Positions 1 through 13,700 of a stretch of 64,000 nucleotides of DNA are shown here, piece by piece (the first letter of the stretch is position 1; the number at the start of each line of letters is the position of its first letter). The DNA is from Ascidia mentula (lineage: Eukaryota; Chordata; Ascidiacea; Phlebobranchia; Ascidiidae), in assembly GCA_947561715.1 (NCBI GenBank), contig OX387203.1:3286001-3350000 (forward strand), given 5' to 3'. The notes under the pieces are model-generated. The model saw only the letters and a program-made list of their open reading frames with translations. It was not told the origin of the DNA and ran no database searches. A program made the position numbers and the translations under genes.

Positions 1-1735
1 CAAACAGATGATCTACTTTCCAGCTCACATAACACCAGGTTACGAAGCTTCTGCTGACGTCAGAAAAGTGCAGAGTGACGTAAGTCAGACCCGTCTCGCA
101 AAGGTGAAGTGCAATATGGCATTAGTTAAATACGTATTACATCTAGGTTTCATACAAAGATAATTTTGAGCGGAACAAAGACAAAAATTACTATGATGTT
201 ACTGACACAGAGAGATACAAGGCAATGAAAGACGCTGAAAAGGCTTCTTCGGATGTAAGTGGTATTTTTGTTTTCCTGTTTTAGGATAACGTTTTCCAAG
301 GAGTTTTAAAGTGTTAGAATTATCGTTTTTCCAGCAATATAAAATTTTGGAATAAAAGGGGGCTAACATTTTGAACAGTGTTGTGTTGGCTAACATTGAC
401 ATATGTTGTAAATTGATATTTGAAATGTTTGTCATTTGTGACAATTGTGCGCGTTCCTGCTCCCCAGTAAGCATAAAGTTAAGATTTCTCCGTTCCCATT
501 CAAGGTTAAGTACAGGGAAGAGTACGAGAAGACTAAAGGGAAGGCAATGCACTCACTTGCTGAAACGAACGAGATGACGCTGTCTAAAGAGCTTCGTCCG
601 ATTTTGAGCAAGAAAATGTACACAGAAAAATCGAAGCAAATGCAGCCAAACGTTAACGTCGGATCAGGTTTGCATTGGATTAAATTTGCTCTTTCCTTTT
701 TTTCAATTGAGTGAATTTCTTTTAATTTTTTCTTATTAGTTAGTTTGTTTAATAAATAGATTATGTGGCGCAAGTATTATTTCTTGATACTACATAAAAA
801 ATGACTTTGAATGCATTGAAAATAATTATGAACGTAATTGTAAGTCAAAATATGTTTGATTAAAACTTGTTGCCGAAACTTTCAAAAATGATCAATTTTT
901 TTAATATTATGTTCGATATCAAAATCACAAAAATACCATCCTATGCGTCGTCAAATGGAGACACAATTGTGATTTTTTTATAATGCTTTAGTACATTTAT
1001 GATTGTTTGTCTTGTAACCGCAGAACTCCAGGAAATACAACACGCAGTGGAGGCACAAAAGGTCGCCTCCGACCAACCTTACAAGCAGGAATATGTGACA
1101 ACCATCGTTGGAAAGGGCCCAACCGACCCTGCAAAATCATATCCTGAATACGACAGATTGCGAAAAGTCAACAAGATTATCAGCGTCGTGAGTACAGCTT
1201 TAACATGTGTCCCAATTTTATTTTCTAATGAAAGCACCCCAAGTTTACATTTACCCAATAAAGTAGCTTTTCTAAAACAATGGTGAGAAGAATAACGTAT
1301 TTGGTCCGTTACCATTTTCTAAACAAGGACAAATTTATGCATTCTAAATTGCCAACTCGTAAGTTTAGGTCAATGTATATTTGACGAAAAAAATTGTTGG
1401 TTTGAAAAAATAGATCTAAACAAACTTTAAACTTTACAGCCAGAATATCACAAGGAAGCGGAAAAGACAATGCATCATCACAACCTCCCACTCGACTATC
1501 AAGAGTTTGTACGAGCAAAACTTGCTGCAAAGAACGCGAGTGATGTATGCTTGCAAGCTCTTACATGCTTACATGCTTTGTATCACATTTTCAAAATTTG
1601 CGTCTGTTTAATTAGAGAGAATACCAGAAACAACGCAAAGAAGTGATCGACGCGTATAAAGGATTCCAAACTATGGACAGCAAGGATCACCCAATCGTCC
1701 AGCAAGGAATCAAGGCTGCTGAGCTTGCTTCCGAT
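1..1735 (+). CDS. NEB: Nebulin super-repeat 1 (first exon truncated by window edge)
   Basis: Exons 1-79, 147-254, 505-667, 1024-1187, 1440-1544 and 1616-1735. The pattern of 36, 36, 54+1/3, 54+2/3, 35 and 40 codons recurs in the next four super-repeats. The first repeat carries [12 protein letters not shown], the fifth S-Y-P-E-Y-D, the sixth H-H-H-N-L-P-L-D-Y, and the last, 40 residues long, [11 protein letters not shown]. The boundary 667/1024 is the only phase-1 intron, inside repeat four. Confidence 0.93.
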
Positions 1736-4700
1736 GTAAGATAGTACAATTGCTTTATTACTTTCTGTGTATTTGCGCTAATATGATTACATACCAATTG
1801 CAAAGTGATATATCCTGACACAGTAAAGCAATATATTTTACCCATATTAATTTCTGCGCATTTTTGAACAAACCCACAGAAATTCTACAAACTTTTTCAG
1901 TAAAATGGTCGCTTTCCGTATTATTTGAAAGAACATGTTACTATCACATGGTGCCCTATCGACATCTTGTCGAATTGTCTCCAAAGATAATATATTTTAG
2001 CATGCTATTATACTTTAAATTAATTTGTTTGAAACAAGACGTTTCGTATTGGAGTCAGCTAGTTTATTCAATAGAAAATCTAGGTTTTGTCTATCACGGC
2101 ATCGTCAGTTTCAACAAAAAAAATACAGAAAAATGTATACTTTAAATGATAAAATAAGCAAATCATAAAGAAATAAAATGAAACAAAATGGAAGCACAAT
2201 TTCCTTTACTGTTGTGTCTAATAAACTCCACTCCTCACCGAGGGCTAGATTCCGCTAAACGTATAACAACCAGTTATTATAGCTGAGTCTTTTTACAGGC
2301 ATTGTACAAAGAAGATTGGGAGTACGACAAACAGATGATCTACTTTCCAGCTCACATAACACCTGGATACGATTCCGCAGCGGAAGTCATGAAAGTTCAG
2401 AGTGACGTAAGAAAACACATGCTTTGATTTTTCATATTCACAATAACGATTACGTGTATTTATACGTACAAATGATCATACGCAGGTCACGTACAAGAAA
2501 GATTTCGAGAAAAACAAAGACAAGCACAATTTCAAACTGACTGACACAGAAAGTTACAACGCGATGAAAGAAACTGAAAAAACATCATCAGACGTAAGAA
2601 TTATCGTCTCATTATGGTTGTGTTTAGTTAAAATGTGAGAGGAGGTATACAGCTATTTCTATTACAGCAACATAGGGAGATTTCATAATGCAATGCATTC
2701 AATTAGCAACGGTACTGTAGTGTGTGCATTTTTACGTTATTTTCCAGGTTAAGTACAGGGAAGACTATGAAAAGAACAGAGGAAGTGGGTTTTCTCAAAT
2801 GCCAGAAACTCACGAGATGGCGCTGTCCAAGGAGCTTCGACCAGTCGTAAGCAAAAAACGTTACGAGGAGAACGCCAAGGAATTGCGCAAAAATGTAACT
2901 GTCGGTTCCGGTGAGTGGATTCATGTTGATTGTGCTGCAGTAGCTTGGCCATGTACATTGCAATATTATCAAAAAAAAAGTAGTTTCGGGGGTTTTGTAG
3001 TAATGTTTTATGCAATGGCATGATTGGCAGGATCGCCTTACTTCTTGGCGATCACAGCTATCGTATCTGGGCTGCGAAGCCTGTAAACCTTTTTGGGTTT
3101 TGTAAATGTTTCTAAACTGTTCCAATATTTCATGAATATTTTAAAATATCGAGCAACAGAATTCAAGTTGTGAGTGATCTTTTGCCTAGCGAGTGCTATG
3201 TTACCAATAACGCATATATATATTTCAAATTGAAGATGTGCAAGAAATTGCTCACGCGGTTTCCACGCAAAAACTTTCGTCCGGACAGAATTACAAAGCT
3301 GACTATGAGAAGAACATGGTGGGCAAAGCACCTGTTGACCCAACAAAATCCTACCCCGAGTACGATCACCTACGCAAAGTCAGCAAACAAGCCAGTGCTG
3401 TAAGTACATTACCGTGCAGAATGTTGGTTCTGACATAAAATTCAACCAAGACTAATGCGATTTGCTTACTCACTTACCCACATTGGATTATTACGGTCAC
3501 AAAATTGACATCAAATTTTCGTACAGGCGGAGTATCACAAGGATGCCGAAAAAATAATGCATCATCACAATTTGCCTCTCGATTATCCGGAGTTCGTGAG
3601 AGCGAAGGTTACAGCCAAGAACGCCAGTGACGTAAGTTTGTGCAACTTTCTACCATTATACACGAAATTTTGAAACGTTCCAATATTTTCTCTTCTATGC
3701 AGTCAGAGTACAGAAAACAACGAAAACAAGTGATTGACAGTTATAAAGGATTCCAAACGATGGACAGCAAAGAACACCCTGTTGTCCAGCAGGGAATCAA
3801 AGCTGCTGAACTTATTTCGGATGTAAGTGATGATGCAATATGATGACGTAGCAAATCTTTACCTGTCTGTATGTGTGTAGGCTTTGTACAAGGAGGATTG
3901 GGAATACGACAAACAGATGATCTACTTTCCAGCTCATATAACACCAGGTTACGAAGCTTCTGCTGATGTGAAGAAAGTGCAAAGTGAAGTGAGTGAAGGC
4001 AGAACAGAATGCGTTTTATGATCATATGTGTTTATACATTTTAATAATATGACCTTCTGCCACAATTAAGCGTAACTTTTATTGACCGACGTTTTACCTG
4101 CTGTAGGACATTACCCTGAGGAAGTCTAGCTGAATAGCGGGTGAAACGTAGAACAATAACAGATGCGTTCAATTGTGCCAGAAGGACAGATTATTAAAAT
4201 AAATATGCGTGGCACCAACAGAAACATGCCATGTGTTAATACAATCTTTTTTAGCATTAAAAAAACATACGTTTTAATGCTTATCAAATCCAGGTTTCCT
4301 ACAAGGAAGACTACGAGAAGTCCAAGGACAAAAACAAGTTTGTTGTAACCGACACTGAGCGGTATAAGGCCATGAAGGAAATAGATCAGTCAGCTTCTGA
4401 AGTAAGTACTCGGCGACACAGTTTATGATACATACTGTCGGCTATTATACGTCACTTATCGTTACCCCAGGGCTTCTTAAACTATATGCGCCGCGACTCT
4501 GTTTGGAGTGGTTTGAGTTTAAATAAATGGGATTTAATGGGCAAACGCTTTTCACTCGGACAGTTGTTCACTTAGAAAGGCATGGAAATTTTTGTTTTTG
4601 TAATATGGTTGCAAAGCAAAATGAATCACAATCCATTAGCACATGCCCACGTTATGAAAACAAACGAAAAATACCATGTTCTTTATTACTTTATACATAC

Positions 4701-7700
4701 AATTTGAGCAGTTATGTAAGAGTGAGGCACTTTTCGGGAAATTACTGTCTTGTGTAACAGGTCAAGTACAGAGAAAACTACGAGAAGGAGAAAGTCCAAG
4801 GCAAGGGAATGCAAATCCCCGAAACACATGAGATGGTTCTTGCCAAGGAGTTGCGACCTATACAGAGCAAGAAAATGTATGAGGAAGGATCGAAACAAAT
4901 GCTGAAAAACGTTCAAGTTGGTTCAGGTATGAATCAGCATTCTGACTAATTAATATTATTTCCTGCTGTAAATAAAAGGTATTAAATCTGAGCTTTGACT
5001 GCCACAGAATTTGTGCTTTGATTGTAGAATGCTCTGTAGCATAATTTCGATCGATTTATCATTTAGTAAAACAGTTGAACAACATTACTACTAACCATTC
5101 AACAAATAGAAGATCTGTGGCTTGTTTATTTAAATTTACATATTCTTGAAAGCATGTAGACCACAGGTGTATATTTCAAAATGCATTTCAGACTCACAAG
5201 AGATCAGTCGGGCCGTGTCAACACAGAAACAGGCTTCGGAAAGAGCTTATCATTCCGAATACGAAAAAGAGATGGTTGGAAAAGCTCCACAAGACCTTGC
5301 GAAGTCATACCCGGAATACGATCGTCTTCGGGATGTTTCGAAACTTACCAGCAAAGTAATGTTCCTGACATAATGCAACAGTGCATAAAATCAATTTTTT
5401 TCACCCTATTTCTTTGTAAATTTACTTAGTCTTTTTCTACACATAAACTTATTTTATTATCAGGCGTTGTATCAAAAGGAAGCGGAAAAAATCCTGCATC
5501 ACCACAATTTGCCTCTAGATTATCCAGAGTTTGTAAGAGCGAAAGAGTCTGCCAAAAACGCCAGTGACGTAAGTTATACTTACGATATGTTATCTAACAG
5601 CGTCCCTCATGAATAATGTGCAATTTTTGGCAATGGCACTTTTGTGCCTTTTGGCATATGAAGTGACTTTGATATAATTTACGATGTATTTATATTTTTC
5701 GTTTTTGTTTTCAGATCGAATACCAGAAACAACGTAAAGAGACAATTGACAAATACAGAGGCTTTCAAACCATGGACAGCCAGGATCACCCGATTGTTCA
5801 ACAAGGAATTAAAGCAGCTGAGCTTGCATCGGATGTAATTATAAGTAGTTCAAATTGCAGTTTGTCAGTGGTTTCACTGTTGTTTCCTTACAGAGACTCT
5901 ACAAGGAAGATTGGGAGTATGAAAAGAATCTCATTTTCTATCCGGTCCATATTACACCTGGATATGAACAAGCGCTGGAAGCAAGCAAGTTTCAAAGCAT
6001 GGTGAGACTCGAAAAAACATTTGTTATAGTCTTCAGCACGAGCAGTATATAGCCCACATAACTGCTCTGAAATTCATTTTGCAAACGTTTATAATTACAA
6101 TCATTATTGTAACACATTTCGGATTTCAGAACAGTTATACGGGCTATGTTGTGTGTCCTGAAGATACACAAAGCCATGAGTTACGTTCTTAAGTTGCAGT
6201 CTTGCTTGAATACTTTTTTTATTGACAGGCTGCATACAAGAAGGATGCAGAAATGTCCAAAGCGAAACACACTTTCCGCGTAACAGACACCGACCAATAC
6301 CAGGCCGCAAGAAACTTGCTCAATCTTGTATCGGAGGTAGGATAAAACTTAAACGCAGCATCCAACGTTATGTTAAAGGGGCACAAACAACTGCTATAAT
6401 ATCTACTCATTGGATTTCAGTCATTAAAAACTTACCTTATTTGTCGAAACCGCTGAATAAATGCATTTTCACCACTGTATGTTTATTGTATTTTCTTGTG
6501 CCCACAGAACAAGTACTCTGCGGACTATCGGGAAAACCGTGGCAAGGGACTGCACCCGATTCCAGAAACACCTGAAATGGCAATTTCAAAATCAGTAGCG
6601 CCACTGCTGAGCGAGAAGACATACACAGACAAAGCAAAGAGAATAATGCAGAAATACAACCTTGACTCGTGTAAGACTTCAATTAACTTCATGCTAGTTG
6701 GTACAGTTACTTCTAGTCTTTTACGATGAAATGAAATTTTTTGACTATCGGGTTTGTGAGCCTTGTCTTTGTTCTTCTAGCAACACAGAGCATCGCGCAT
6801 GCTCTTGGCACACAAAAATCGTATTCACCACACGGTTACGTCGTTGACTTCAAGAAAAACGTAATCGGGAAAGCCCCGTCAGATCTTGCAAACTCTTATC
6901 CAGAATATGCCGTCGCTCGCAAAGTTACCAACATGGCTAGCAAGGTAAATTTGCGTGGATATATACATTGGAAAACGTCTCTGAGATGATTTTGAATACA
7001 AACTTTGAAACAACATAAAATACAGTTAGATAAATGCAGCATATTTTCTGTTACAGTCCGCATATGGCAAAGAAGCTGACAAGATAATGCACACCCACAA
7101 CCTTCCGTTGGATTATCCGGAGTTTGTAAGGGCCAAGCAAAACGCAAAGAACGCGAGTGACGTAAGTATAGTGCCGTCGATTCTATGCATGTTTAGTCGT
7201 GGAAATGTGGACACTTACTTGTTTTGTATTAGGCTGAATACACAAAGCAACGTGGTGAGGTTATCAGTCAGTACAGAGGGTTCCAGACCATGGATAGCAA
7301 GGAACATCCCATCGTCCAGCATGGAATTAAAGCGGCAGAACTCGTTTCAAACGTACGTCTATAAAAAGTACTGCACATAAATCTTCTTATAAACTTCTTG
7401 GGTTATTTGTTCTTTATAGGCATTGTACAAAGAAGACTGGGAGTACGACAAACAGATGATCTACTTTCCTGCTCACATAACCCCTGGTTATGAATCGGCC
7501 CTAAAAGCTAGCAAAGTACAGAGCGATGTAAGACATGCAATTTTCAAGGGCCTGCAAAAAGGAATGCATGGACAAATGCCGCTGTTTTACTTTTAGGTTT
7601 CGTACAAAAAAAGCCACAAGGATGCAAAGAGCTCCAACAACTTCAAAATAACTGATACTGACCAATACAAGACAAGCAAAGAACTCGGAGAACTTCTATC

Positions 7701-10700
7701 CGACGTAAGAAGCATGATTACACTGACCTGCTAACGTTTTCTGGAGAACTAAGGGATTCTTTTGTTTATAGAAAAAGTACAGAGAAGCATATGAAGCCGA
7801 GAAGGGAACAAACCGAGTACAGATTGAGGAAACACCTGAAATGCGGATTTCCAAATCGATTGCCCCTCTTCTCAGTCACAAGTTGTATGGAGACGAGGCC
7901 AGACGCAAGATGAAGGAATACAATTTGGACACATGTATGCAACTTGTATATTAAACATTTACATCGTTCAAAAAAAGCAATGTGGATTGTGTGGTTGCGT
8001 CACCACCTCTGAAAAACATATGTGACCATACATAACCTGTTTGTTGCTGAAAAATGATAAATATGAATTCGTAATGATATTGTGTATGAAAACAACTTAC
8101 GTATTTCCAGCGATGCAAGCCATTTCTCAGGCTTTGGCCGTTCAAAAGGTTGCCTCGGACCACAGGTATGTGGATGACTTCAAGAAAAACGTACTGGGCA
8201 AAGCTCCTGCTGATATTGCAAAGTCCTATCCGGAATACGATCACGCAAGAAAAGTGTCCAAGCAAACAAGCAAGGTGTTAATTTAAAAATAAAATGTCTG
8301 TTTATGGCAAATAGTCGCATGTTTGGTAAAAATTAAACTGAGTCAATATTCTCTGTAATGAGGCCCAGTCTAGTACGTACCAATACGCCTACTATTCTTG
8401 CAGGCGCTTTATTGGAAAGATGCTGAGAAGATAATGCACACTCACAACCTGCCATTGGATTATCCTGAGTTTGTAAGAGCAAAGCAAAACGCCAAGAATG
8501 CCAGTGATGTAAGTACTGCTTGTTTTTGACTGAATGGTTGAATCACAGAGTAAAAATTTAACAATCCTTGAATTATATTTTGTGAATACGTTTTCAGTAT
8601 TCTATCAGCAATAATATGCCTACAAATCCGACATATACATGATTATTTTATGTTTCTAAAGGCCGAGTATCAAAAGCAACGCAAAGAAGTGATCGCCAAT
8701 TACCGCGGCTTCCAAACTATGGACAGCAAAGACCATCCAGTGGTGCAGCATGGCATCAGAGTGGCTGATCTGATATCCGACGTAAGTCGCAGGGGAATAG
8801 GTTCAACTGTGCCATAACGAAGGCAGCCTAGCTCTGACGCACAACTGCGGCCAGGCATTTAGCGGCCTGATAATAAGATTTGACAATGTTGAGGTTATAC
8901 GCATATCTTGCTAGCGCGTGTAGAATGCTTAGCCTGAGAACGTTTATGCGGAAGATTGAAATACCTGTGTGAGACAAATACGAGGAAAAAACTGTTTCGT
9001 AAGATACAATATTGGCACTGCTATAATTCTCAAATTGTGTCATGATTTGTTTTCATTTAGCGAAAGTACAAGGAAGATTACTTGGATGAGAAGGATATTG
9101 TCTATTATCCAGTTCACTTGACTCCTGGTTACGAGGCTGCCATCAAATCAAGCGAGAATCAAAGTGACGTGAGTAGTTTTGCATGATTTTCACTGAAAGT
9201 TTGTGGATGGAACAGTAAATAGAGAGAGATCATATAAAGTGTATTTCCTCAAACGTCCATGCCCAACCAAAATTATTTTGCAGGTATCTTACAAAAGTCA
9301 ACACATGAAGGACAATGGCAAACACAATTATCTTTACACTGAAACCGAGGAATACAAAAATCAAAAGGGTTTGGCCGATTCGTTGGAAGTAAGTGCTTTC
9401 TTGGAACGAAAATCATTTTTCATTTTCGTTGCTAGATTCAACGTATAAATACAGAGCAGTCATCTGACTATAAATAAAGGTGGTAACTGTATACTTAAAT
9501 GTTCAAGAATTGTTTTCTACAAAGTCCTACATACTCGGAATAGAAACGCCAGAGCTTATGCTAATCATATACTAACTCTGCGAGCCTTGCTGCAATTCAG
9601 TTTTCTCTAAGGACTGACGATAAACACATTAGTGTTTAAAACGTGTGCTTTAGCATATTAGCACTTGCTTATCTCTTCCCACTAGTTAAATCCAAGTTTT
9701 TCGCTCCTACGATAATGCTTACACAACGTAAGTGACCCTCTGAACATTGACACGGTGAAGTGGACAAAAAAATTTGTTTTAAGCAGATTTATTTAAATGG
9801 TATCACGACGTTTCAGACATACAAAGGTGATTACCCTCGCGAGTTCAAAGCCGTAGAGAAAACCCCTGAGATGCACGCTTCTGATATGGTGAGGAACCTC
9901 CTTAGCAATGCTGCCTACACGAAGGAAGCGAAAAAACGTATGGACGTTTACAACATTGACCTGCAATACCAACAGCTCTCTCATGCTATAAACACCACCA
10001 AAGTAAGTCATTGTTTTGACGAGAAAAGCAATATCACTTTTTAGGTATTCACAACTATTCGTTAATCTCTTACAGCTTGAGTCAGACAATAAATACAAGC
10101 AAGCATTCAACAAAGAAATGGTGGGAAAGGCTCCCAATGACGTCACGATCTCTCATCCCGAGTACAGTTTGGCCCGAAAGGTTTCAAAAATGGCCAGCAA
10201 GGTCGGTTGGAATTTAATCGAGAAAACCATTTACATACTTTTAAAACAATGTTTCGCTTCCAGAGCGAGTATGTCAAAGATGCAGAGAAAATGATGCATC
10301 GTCACCACTTGCCAGTTGATTACCCAGAGTTTGTGCGAGCAAGAGAGTGCGCAAAAAATGCTAGTGACGTAAGGCTTCTGCTTGTTTGATAACACCGCGG
10401 ATTAACTTTACTTTATAGCGATACATTTTATGTTTGTAGATGTACCTGTAAATAGTTTCTTTCTAAACATTCCAGATAAATTACACATAGGTTAAGCGCT
10501 TTTTATTGACATAAATCCTTATGCAATGTAAAAGACAAAAATACAGAGCATTTTTATAAATTGTAACACAAAGCAAATAATTGTATCGATAAATCACAGG
10601 CCGAGTATCAGAAGCAGAAGAAACAAACGATCGAAAAGTATCGCGGATTCCAGACAATGGATAGCCAAGATCATCCAGTCGTACAGCACGGAATTCGTGT

Positions 10701-13700
10701 AGCGGACCTCATTTCACACGTAGGTGTAATTACCGGTTCATGTTGATTTGCAAAACAAGTAAATTAATCTAAATAAAAAGAGTCAAAACTAGTATGCTGT
10801 TGATCATATTACCTAAAGTAGACGTTTCGAACTCCAACTGGGTTCATCATCAGTAGTAAATTAACTGTTCAATAAATTCAAAGCTCTTCTGGCAAAAAAT
10901 AGTTTTCTTATTTTTTAGTAAATTATTAATAATGGTATAATGGTACGCACTCGACGTTTCAGTCGTTGTCCAACCGATCTTCATCAGACTGTTGTTTATT
11001 GTTCTTAGAGCAAATACATTGAAGATTACCTCATTGATCGGAACGTGGTTTACTATCCAGTTCATTTGACTCCAGGTTACGAAGCGGCAACCAAAGCCAG
11101 TCAATACCAAAGCGAGGTAAACATTACTTTAATTGCACGAAAGTATAACACCTTAATTTAAGCGTATATTACCACGTAGTTAAATTGCAATAACGTTGTG
11201 GTTATTGGGTTTTTGTGCTCAACCCGATTGCTTGCAAAATCTTATACGATTTGATTTGTTCGTTGTAACTAGTGCTGCAACGTCATACTGGCATAGGCTC
11301 TCTGCCAACAGATTTCCATTCATATGAATGGTTAAAGTTAACGTCAATATTTAACGAATGATTTCTTCTATTTAGTTGAAATACAAGGAAGGTTACAAGA
11401 AAACAAAGAACGATTTCCGTTACGATCCCACGGATACTGACACCTACAAAACAGCTAAAGAGAATCAAAACAATCTGAACGATGTAAGAATTAGTTTCTA
11501 ACTAGTTTTTCCACGTAAAATTTTACTTTGTGTATAGTTTGCACCATATGGATTAATTGGCAAATACAAAATGCTCTATTACTTAACAGAAAGCCTACAA
11601 AGAAAAAGGCAGAGAAACCTTGAAGAAGGGATTCACTCCAAGCGCTCAGACGCAAGAGATGGAAATTTCCAACAGACTGAAGCCGCTGGCCCCGGCAGAG
11701 TATCAAAAGCGAGCAAAGGACTTGCTCCACAAATACCACTTGAATGTGGAACTACCGGTAAAAAAAAGGCAAAAATATACTATTTCACGCCAATGCGTAA
11801 AAGCAATTCGTTGAAGTAGAACACGATATATTTTACGCTCAAAACCTTTACAGGAAATCACCCACGCCGTGTGCTTATCTCAACTGGTCTCCAAAAATAA
11901 TTACATGCGAGATTATAACGCTAAAGTGAAAGGCGCGGCTCCAGCAGACCTTGCCAATTCCTACCCAGAATATATCCACGCTCGGAACGTCACCAAACAA
12001 ACAAGCAAGGTATAACCGTATATAAAACTCATATATGCGGATTCATATCATAACGACGTCGGCGAAAAGTACTTTTGAAAATTTTATTTTCCAGAAAGAG
12101 TATTCGAAAACTGGTGAAGAAATGCGTCATCAATTCGTGATGCCACTCGATACACCGGAGCTAAACAGAGCTAAGGAATCGTCTAAAAACGCCAGTGATG
12201 TACGTTTTCTCTTTTCCCAACGACTATTAGCATTACAAAATCATAAAACACTTTGCATGAGAAAAAAAAGTGTACGTTTATTCTGTAATTTCGACTCATG
12301 TTTTCAGCTTTTGTACAAGAAGCAGCGCAAACAAGTGATCGACAGTTACAAAGGTTTTCAAACTATGGACAGCAAGGATCACCCTATCGTCCAACAAGGA
12401 ATCAAAGCTGCCGATTTGTTTTCAGAGGTACAATGCGGTTGAGACTAAAAACAAAGAATCCATTAAAATAGTCAAAACGTAGTGATGACGGACTGCTTTG
12501 ATCAAGCTGTGTTTGTTTCATTTTAGAGGAAATACAAGGAGGATTATATGTCGGATCGCGATCTAATTTATTTCCCAGTTCACCTCACCGCGGGTTACGA
12601 GGCAGCTGTCAAAGCAAACAAAGTCCAAAGTGATGTATGTTGTATCTTATTCTTACCTTTGAATTGAGGGTCCTTCAAGTTTATTTATTTTTATTTATCT
12701 ATTCCAGGCGGTTTATAAGTCCAAACACGAACAGGAGAAAAAATCAAACCGGTTCAATCCTGTTCAGACTGAAGGCTATGAAGCAGCCAAGCAAAGAAGC
12801 GAGACCATTTGTGACGTATGTAATACGTAATGCATGACACCAATTTTATTTGACAAGTGTCTTTTTGATGAAAGACATGACACCGAATGAACTGCAAAGA
12901 CCAGTTTATAGCTTTTTACAGCGTACACTTTGCAAATTGACTGTATTGCAAACATTCCCACCTCTAACCTGCCTTGCTATTTTGCAGAAAAACTATAAAA
13001 AAGACTTGGGGAAGTTATCGAGCGATCTCACATCAGTAGCAGACTCTGTTGAAGCAGAACATTTGAAGGGGATGAGATTCCTGATGAGTAACGTACGTAT
13101 TCCACAATTGCAACGCAATTAATCCAAACCCTGAATCCAAATACACTGTTTATGACTTTCAGAAAGCTTACACTGAACAGGCCAAAAAGAGACTGGACAA
13201 ATACAACATTAATGCCGACGTCATAGAAATTGCGCACGCCCTTGCAACTGCCCCCCTTTCCTCCATTCCTGCTTATCACAAGCATTTCGAGAAAGAAGTG
13301 AAAGGGAAAGGCGTGTCGGGAACTGGCATCGAATTTTATCCGGATCATGTAAAAGCATTGGAAAATTCGAAAATCTCCAGCAAGGTACGTAGTTTTGGTG
13401 GACTTATACCTCGTCACATTTACAAATGGTAAAACAGTAGTTTACTAAACTACACGTAAATCGTGCAACCAGGCTGAAATTAGAACTAAGCTAAACCTAA
13501 TCTTATCTGTCCAGAATGAGTACAAGAAGGCCAATGAGAAGGTGATCCATCAATACACAATGCCAGTTGACACACCAGAACTAAACAGAGCCAAGGAATC
13601 GGCAATTAATGCCAGCGATGTAAGTATTATTTCAAACGTAAAACTGCATGACACGTATACATCATTACATATCCGTTATCTTGAACATTTGCAGTTGCAT

